Shown in pieces: positions 57,186-64,000 of a stretch of 64,000 nucleotides of DNA. The notes below the pieces were generated by a model that was not told where the DNA came from, made no database searches, and worked only from the letters and a program-made list of their open reading frames with translations. The DNA is from Marsupella aquatica (taxonomy: Eukaryota > Marchantiophyta): assembly GCA_973895155.1 (NCBI GenBank), contig OZ316891.1, positions 25,606,001 through 25,670,000 of the forward strand, written 5' to 3'. A program made the translations under genes and the position numbers. The stretch's first letter is position 1. Every line of letters starts with the position of its first letter.

Positions 57186-58683
57186 TCGACAGGCACAGGA
57201 GGTGGTGGTGGCGAAACCTCTATTACTGTACTGCAAAATATTAGGATACACTTAAACTTTCACTAGCCTCAGGTAGAACTAACTTCTCTTGCCTCTATTC
57301 AAGTTTATCCGCAGTGTGCCTGGTCAGGAGTACCCCAAAGAAAAATTCAACGCTCGATGTCTTGTTTGAAGTCTCGAACGGACAGAACTGAGCTTCTTAG
57401 TCGGTACTGCTTCAGGTGAACATTTGCGTTTTGATATCTAGACGTCCCGAAACCTCGTACAGTTCATGCTCTCCATCATAATTATCACAATTGAAAGAGA
57501 CTGGGTCAAATTGGCCTAACTGACTTGATTCGCCGTAATGTGCTCAATAATTGTGGGCTAGGTGAGCAGCTGTCAACGATGCTATCAAAGGGACGACATC
57601 AGCTATGGAAATATAATATCCTTCCCAAAGCCAGCTTCTCACACATTTGGCAAGGTAGAAATGATGGAATATATGATAACCTTAGAGAATCACTTCAAAT
57701 TTCAGACCAACGGTTCCAGATAACATCACCGATACGCTTCAAGCAGGGAGATCTTCCGCACAGATATAAGATTCCAGAGTGGATGAAATGGATGAGAGAA
57801 AAATAAATATAGGCTAAGATCGTATAAAGATTCATCAGATTATGAACTCTCACTTTGCAATATTAGTAAAGACAGGGATGAAGGCTCGAAATTAGCTTCC
57901 GGTTCGTTTTAACAATCATCAATGTTGAATCAGGCAAAAGCTGTGTCACGTTCCAAACCTGAGGTATAGATTGCTGCATTTCCTGGGTTGAGCACAAATT
58001 AGTTTTCGAGGCGCGTGGAAACCAACAAGAGCTATTGAAAGCAGGCACGCCACAAGCTGAAATTGGCACAATTTTTACAAGGCAAATGTAGCCTTCTCTT
58101 CCAATGCCAACATTGTATCTTGCCGTAGATATGAACCATAAAAGAACAGATTTTTCACAACTCGCATCATCCTTTGGACCAGGCAATTCATCGCAACCCA
58201 CGGTTTGTTCACTATTCCTAATCAAGCTATGGACTCCTTTGCAACATAAAGACGGTCAGTCGAAGCAGCCTAGAAAGAACATTGGAATCAAGAAGGCTCA
58301 CAAGTTGTGCATCCACCAGATTCTGCAAAATTACATGCGGTGGTGCAATCTTTGTTGCTTCAACTTGGACACATAATAATTTACCTAAAGGGAAGAGAAG
58401 CAACCACCTGAACCAAGCCTCCCGTTTGGCACAGGGCTATTCTGTATGGGGTGTCGGTCAAAAATTTGTGATGATATCTCAAACTCCATGTACAACAATA
58501 GTGGCTCGTTGGGGCATGTGCACAGGAACTCTAAAAAATGGCTGACTTGTGCAGGTTCATACCTTTACACAACGTGGTAACACAACAATAGGGGTGAGGC
58601 TGAAGTAATGTGTTTGGTGGCAAAAGTGTCTACTATACAAGACCAAGAACTACCTCTTTTCCTTACGAACAATTGTTTGAGGC
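57186..58683. other. Spacer downstream of the CXC gene
   Basis: No recognisable gene. A minus-strand ORF of 120 codons at 57863-58225 and a plus-strand ORF at 57525-57806 have no visible domain. The part near 58600-58680 is probably the 3' UTR of the CXC gene. Confidence 0.35.
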
Positions 58684-61600
58684 TCAAAGCTGAGGTGCTG
58701 GAACACCTGGAGAATTAGAAGCACCAGCTAGGGCGTTAACAACCATGACAATCCCTTTGACGGCATTGGGATGGCCCGAAGATCCACCTGGCGCGGTCTG
58801 TGCTGACATAGGAACAGGACGCGTTAAGCGAGGCCCGTCACCTGGATATTGGCTCCTCTGGATGTTCGAGTGCATCATCATCTCTGCCCGTACAGGATCC
58901 ACGTGAAATTGTGAAACTGCACAAAATCCCACATACAAAATCCATCAGGGGATCAACAGTTTTATGCTAACGACTGAACCATACTTATTTCAGACCATTC
59001 ACCATCGGAGGTTATGACAGTGAGCACAAGAAAGCTTTACATTAGGAGCTGCCTATCAAAGTGCCGAGAGGTCTGCTTGGATTCCACTGATGATTACGCT
59101 GTGATATTGGCTGTGATATTTCCGTACCATCTAAGGACACCTCTGACGCATCATGAACAAAGATTTCGAGGATCTATCTACCAACAGTTCTACAACCAAA
59201 CGGTTTCAACCACTTCTGGAAATAAATGGTGATCATATACCTCTTCGTTTTCCGACAGCTACAATCCTCCTCAAACAATCTCGAAACTCTGACAGGATGA
59301 CTCGTTCTTGTTCTGCATGGAGGGTTGTACCGTATGGCTTGTGGCCACCAGAATAAGATGCCCCAGAAGGAGAAGGAGGTGCGGTAAACAACGTGTCCTG
59401 CTCATCACACATTAAAGCTAGTGTTCCTGGAGACATGGCTCTTTTCTTGCGTCCATTTTCCACCTCTCCATCGTCTGCACTTCGACTTGCATCGTCTTCA
59501 GTCCTTTCATTGGCTCCGGCAACATCACTCCTGGTGACCTCTGTAACTTTTTCGGCTGCTTCCTCTTCTTTTCCTGTTGCCGTCGTGTTCTCTCTGACGG
59601 AATTGCCTCCATTGTCCACAACTTTGGCAGTACTTGCTACTGATTGACCCTGATCCGCTGATCCAACAAGTGTACAACGAGTATTAACAAACGAGGCAAG
59701 AAGGTGGAGGAGGATAGATGTCTACCAAACAAACTGAAAGTCAGCAAAAACAGCATAATCAAGCAGGGGGAGAGTTGCGACATTTCTTCATTCTGCAGAT
59801 CACAGCTACAAAGTTGAATTTCCGGAGGATGCTGCATCCATGCAAGAGGTTAAAAAAATTCGGAAACGAAACTTACACGATGCCTCGGGAAACACACCTG
59901 CAAAAGATCTTTCAACTTCATTGGACACAATGACCAGAAGTTTGCACAACTCTTGAATGGCATCGTGTTGGACAACACCCGCCAGCACTGACCTGCGTAC
60001 GCATCAGAGAACACCTTGTTGAGACATCGAATAAAGTTTCTTTCATACTTATAGCATATACTTGCGAAACGACTTTTAAGGGGGAACCTACAGGACCGCA
60101 CACGAACGGCATCCTCTATTCAAACACGATCAATCCAAGACCTTCCTGTTGGTTTCATAGAGTACAAAATCCGTTACTCGGCACTGGACTAACTGTGTGT
60201 CACAAGAAGGTGAAAATGCCTGGTGAGTAATCAATCCATACTGCATCAAGCTAAACCAGCCGAGGCATAATTGACCAAGAAATTTGAAAAACCTCAGTGG
60301 TGTTAACAAGCAATGGAGCCTACCTCTGGATCATTTGCACTGCCGGTGCCAGCAATGAATTTCCTTTGACTGTAGGCAGTAATGCTGCAGCAGAAGTTCC
60401 TGCTGTAGGACTGTTTTTAATTGCTGAAGGCTGCCAAACAATAGCGACAGAAGAGCAAACAGACTCCGGTGTAAAATATCTCGTTATCACTATAAGAGAA
60501 TTTCACATCCAACCAGATATGGAAGGGTTCTATAAAGTCTGCAAACAGGAAAAGGCTTGGATGCGTTCCACAGCAACGAACCAAAGGCACAGTGTCCAAG
60601 AGTGCTAAACTAAAACCACGGATATTGTACTTGCATTCCTCCCTCCGCCCTCTTCTCCTTTGACAAGGCAATTTCTTAGTTGAGTTGCATCATTCGGCAA
60701 AGTTAATTCTTCAGTAAACAAAAACAAATCTGACGTTCATAAACTTAGTGGTGGTGGAGGAAACGGAAGAGACATGAATCCCACTTTACCGAAGAAAATT
60801 ACTCCAAAACCCAACAACTAGTTCATTAGACGGAAGCTTCGGCTCTACACGAATTCATAATGTGATACTGTGGACTATGCAGCATAAAGCACCTGCAACA
60901 CAGGTGGAGGGGGAGCTCTGCGAGGTGGAGCTTGCTCCTTCAAGCCTTGCTGAGCAACAAATACCAGATCATGTGTCCTCCTCCGTTTCATTGGTGACGG
61001 AGAAAAGCCTCCTGGTCCTGCAGAGGGTGCCGATGATCCCGGCGTAGCCGAGCCGTTTGTGGTGACATGTACATACGCCAAACCTGCATTGTGATCTCCA
61101 TGGAAAAGTGCTCTCCTTTCCTCACTTCCTTCGAAGTTCTTGCAGTCAATACATTTACAGTTATCAGAGCAGAGAATGTTGGCCTGAAAACATTCACAGT
61201 ATTTCTTCAAGCATCCCGATTTCTTGCAATGGCATCCTTTGTTGTGCTTCCCTGCAACTGGATGTTCACCAGTATCGTCCTGCAAAAACATTTAATCAGG
61301 GCATTGATACGTGAACGGAAGAGAACAGGTGGAACGGTTGAGAAGTTTTCAATGCAAATGAGCTTTCTCTCAATAACGCTATTCACCGTGCATTCTGGAC
61401 ACACGGCTGATACAAGAATAGCCATCCACAATTTTAGCAGTGATTTCATGACGAGACTGATGTAAGCACATTGATGCTGCAAGCACGCTTGATAGTCGTA
61501 ATGGTTAACTCATTCATATTATGATCAGATCTAAAGTCACGGTTAGCGATCAAAAACGATTCTTGTTCATAACAGCCGAGTTAGATTATACCCGGCTGTC

Positions 61601-63528
61601 GCCCCGAAGCAACCCACTTGGACTACTAGCAATCTTTGGCCTGAAAGCATTTGGATTCCGCTCTAGTGTTGCTTCAACAGCTTCTTGTCGAACTGACTCA
61701 TTCTCCACATTATTACAGCAATTGACACAGTTGCACCCGTCGCAATAGGTACCTGAGGCAAAACACTCACAGTACCTGTCGCATAACGACCCGATGAGAC
61801 GAGCTTAACAACTTACAACAAATAAGGGACGTTTGAAGATTGCAAGTCACGCCACAGCAAGACCTTGCAACCATATCTGGTCATTCAAGAGTGGCACTCT
61901 CAACACACACTGCACGGAGAAATTAGAGAGACATGCCGTTCCGCCAGTACGAACATATTGTGGAAAAGATGAGAATCTCACAACTTCAGGCAACGCGAGT
62001 TTTTACAGTTGCACTGCTTGCACTTCTTTGTCGGAGTCCCACCACCATCCTTCGATTCAAATACAGACCTGGGCCTTGGTCCAGGAGCTCTAGGTGAACC
62101 ATGGTTTTTCCTACAAAATCACAATTAAATGCCTGTTTTCAATTCACAATAAAAATTTCCAGAACTTGCAGATCATTACAGGCATGGTCAAGGAGCCGTA
62201 GAGACACGATGCACGACAGCTATCCCATCAGCGGCCCCCTAAGTAGGAAGGCCAGGTTCGAACCCTTACTGTTTAGACTAAAGGTCATGGTGCTCTTTGT
62301 TTACCTTCAACAATTCCTTCCATCGTGTGCCTTTGCAATGATTGATAAAAAAGGAAAGCATCCTTTTTTACTTATGCGTAAGTGTACGAGATTGATCATC
62401 CTCATTTGCGCAGCACATAGATAAACTAGTAAACCGTAGCAGACAACCAAAACTGTTACCAGTTAAGCATCCCTCTAGACACTGCCTCTCCAGCTGGATG
62501 GAACCCGGTCTCAGAAAACTACATGGACACCACTGGAAACTGCCATACTGATGATCCTGAGCACCTGCTAGGTAGCAACTATTGGACATTGAGGGGTGTT
62601 TCAAGACCCTCACTTGCGCTGACTGTAAGAACTCAAAGCAATGATGCGGGACCCATGATGTTCTGGACCCTGATTCTTTAGGACATCTAATGCAGCAGTC
62701 AGAAGGGTGGACTGAAATCCGTCAATTGCAAATGGATCCACAAGCTCAGACGGACTAGACCGTTGACTTGCGGCAATGACAATACTTTCAGGGCCACAGT
62801 GTATGATACCGGGAATAACACCAGGTAGAAGGAGTTTCCAACACCGGACTTGTCACTGGACTGGCAAGTATGGGTGGGTATTCACACAACTAATTCGTAA
62901 AAGGAACTCTTCCGACTATCACACGACAAGGAAAAGATAGCGGCAACTCAGTGGACATGATCAGCCACGGCTTCAACTCTGATTCCTAATTCCTCTACAT
63001 TTGGGCTAAGCTTGCCTTTGGAGACGGCAAGTATACCACTGCTACTGCACATGCAATCTACATTCAATCTACAAGATTACCACCTTCCATTCAAGCAGAG
63101 AGTGATATTCTGAACCGATGGGTGGACTTCCTACTGCACTCGAACAAATAGCCTGCCTTGTTTCATAATTCCACCTTGACACTCAAAGACAGCGTTGCTG
63201 AAGTATTGATTAGGATACAACAAGAAATAACCAGTGAGTACCTGACAGGCGAGGAGACGGGCGAAGCGGGCCGCGGATTGTACAAGTTGCTCTGCTGAGA
63301 GCGCATAGATGTCTCAGAAGAGGTGGAGGCATTCCCATACATGTAGGTGAAGTCAAGTTGCCTCACAGGCTTTCGCATGGGCTGGTCTCCACCTCCCTGC
63401 TGCGGCGGCGGCCCCGCCCCCCCGGCAAAGCTCATGGAGACTGGTGGTGCCAGAGAGAGGGAAGGCACGGACTGTAACGGATCCATTGCTCCAGCAGTTG
63501 TCTTCATGAGGCCCCGCACTTGATTCAT
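58684..63528 (-). CDS. Tesmin/TSO1-like CXC (CPP family) transcription factor, about 10 exons
   Basis: CPP proteins bind DNA through two Cys-rich CXC domains and act in cell-cycle repressor (DREAM-type) complexes in the nucleus. Resolved exons: 63242-63528 ([17 protein letters not shown], Pro/Gly-rich), 61982-62110 and 61592-61775 (first [31 protein letters not shown]), 60893-61279 (second [41 protein letters not shown]), 59898-59992 ([19 protein letters not shown]), 59238-59657 ([27 protein letters not shown]) and 58684-58916 (end). The spacer between CXC domains carries the conserved [11 protein letters not shown]. The regions 62110-63242 and 59992-60893 must contain two or more further exons that I could not settle (candidates at about 62460-62711 and 60322-60412). 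No sign of decay is seen. Confidence 0.88.
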
Positions 63529-64000
63529 AAGAAGTAGGCTTCACGGTAGATGATTAAATCCTCCACTGGCGAGAGCAAATGACACCAGCAGCTTCCCAAC
63601 GTCTACACTGCGGATCATTGCGAGACTGAATGGCCTCACCCACCCCCAGCAAGACTGCTTGAAATGGAATTCCAGCCGCAATTGCTCAGACAGAGTTTGT
63701 GTTTCCCCTCCCTATTACCCAAAGACGCTAAACTCCGTCATCCGCCCGGGAGCTCTTACAGTGACATAGGGCGCCAAGCCTCCACATCAACCCCCACTCG
63801 GAATAATGCACAGTAGCAAAACACGTCCCTCTTCTTCGTATGCCTCGATTCTTACCTGTCTGTTCGCATAATTCTCCGTCCTCACTCATTGCTTGTCACG
63901 GAGCTCACAAAAACATCAACATCAATACACATCCACTTCTTTCTTCCTGATTATTCTCGCTCGGAGAGCTCCATTTCCACTCCCTCTTTCGTGCTTCCTG
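63529..64000 (-). promoter_or_regulatory. Upstream region of the CXC gene
   Basis: This stretch lies above the ATG at 63528 and should hold its leader and promoter. On the minus strand it is rich in GAGAG/GGAAGAAAGAAG purine tracts, which are common in plant 5' leaders. No clear TATA box is visible. Confidence 0.4.

Noticed and set aside
60297-62424. Plus-strand ORFs across the CXC gene
   Set aside because: Antisense to exons or within introns; no protein features.

Overview
The window looks like nuclear DNA of a land plant, most likely a non-seed plant. Genes have many short GT/AG introns. The host genes include a plant-type cytosolic glutamine synthetase, a LysM receptor kinase, a plastid SET-domain methyltransferase and a TSO1-like CXC protein. 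Long gene-poor stretches are filled with retroelement debris and tandem repeats. The lineage is inferred from gene content and style; no species is claimed.

Layout. 1-794: 5' end of an unrecognised two-exon gene on the minus strand. 795-6780: repeats, including two 27-28 bp minisatellites, each followed by a TATA box and direct repeats, and a reverse-transcriptase remnant. 6783-18916: a 12.1-kb element bounded by 35-bp terminal inverted repeats. 18960-21400: unknown ORFs and the 3' half of a non-LTR retrotransposon. 24800-28695: glutamine synthetase (+). 29766-34926: LysM receptor-like kinase (-), convergent with it. 37497-37805: a tRNA-derived SINE with target-site duplication. 38616-40902: a 5'-truncated L1-type LINE with a 12-bp target-site duplication. 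42807-44902: stand-alone 3,4-dihydroxy-2-butanone 4-phosphate synthase of archaeal type (+). 46267-50326: LSMT-like SET protein (-). 53134-55977: PhzF-family protein (-). 58684-63528: tesmin/TSO1-like CXC protein (-).

The most unusual object is the 12.1-kb TIR element. Left to right it carries gene A (+; small Cys-rich ORF plus F-box-like region), gene B (+; candidate ParB/Srx-like region, beta-class N4/N6 DNA methyltransferase, Ulp1-type C48 protease, possibly one spliced message) and gene C (-; a DUF7869-type protein that is the candidate DDE/RNase H-fold transposase). About two dozen palindromes of the form GGGATAC-N3-GTATCCC, or the variant GGGATCC-AT-GGATCCC, are spread through it. They sit at about 89-bp intervals in three introns and at exactly 111-bp in-frame intervals in the coding part of gene C. 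Several in-frame stops and a few frameshifts show that this copy is decayed. A DNA methyltransferase, a SUMO-type protease, a transposase-like protein and phased palindromes inside one pair of TIRs suggest a self-marking or self-regulating transposon system. That functional reading is inference.

The other genes are ordinary host genes. For glutamine synthetase, LysM kinase, RibB, SET and PhzF, exon coordinates were derived by matching GT/AG sites and codon phase, and all phases agree. The CXC gene is only partly resolved.
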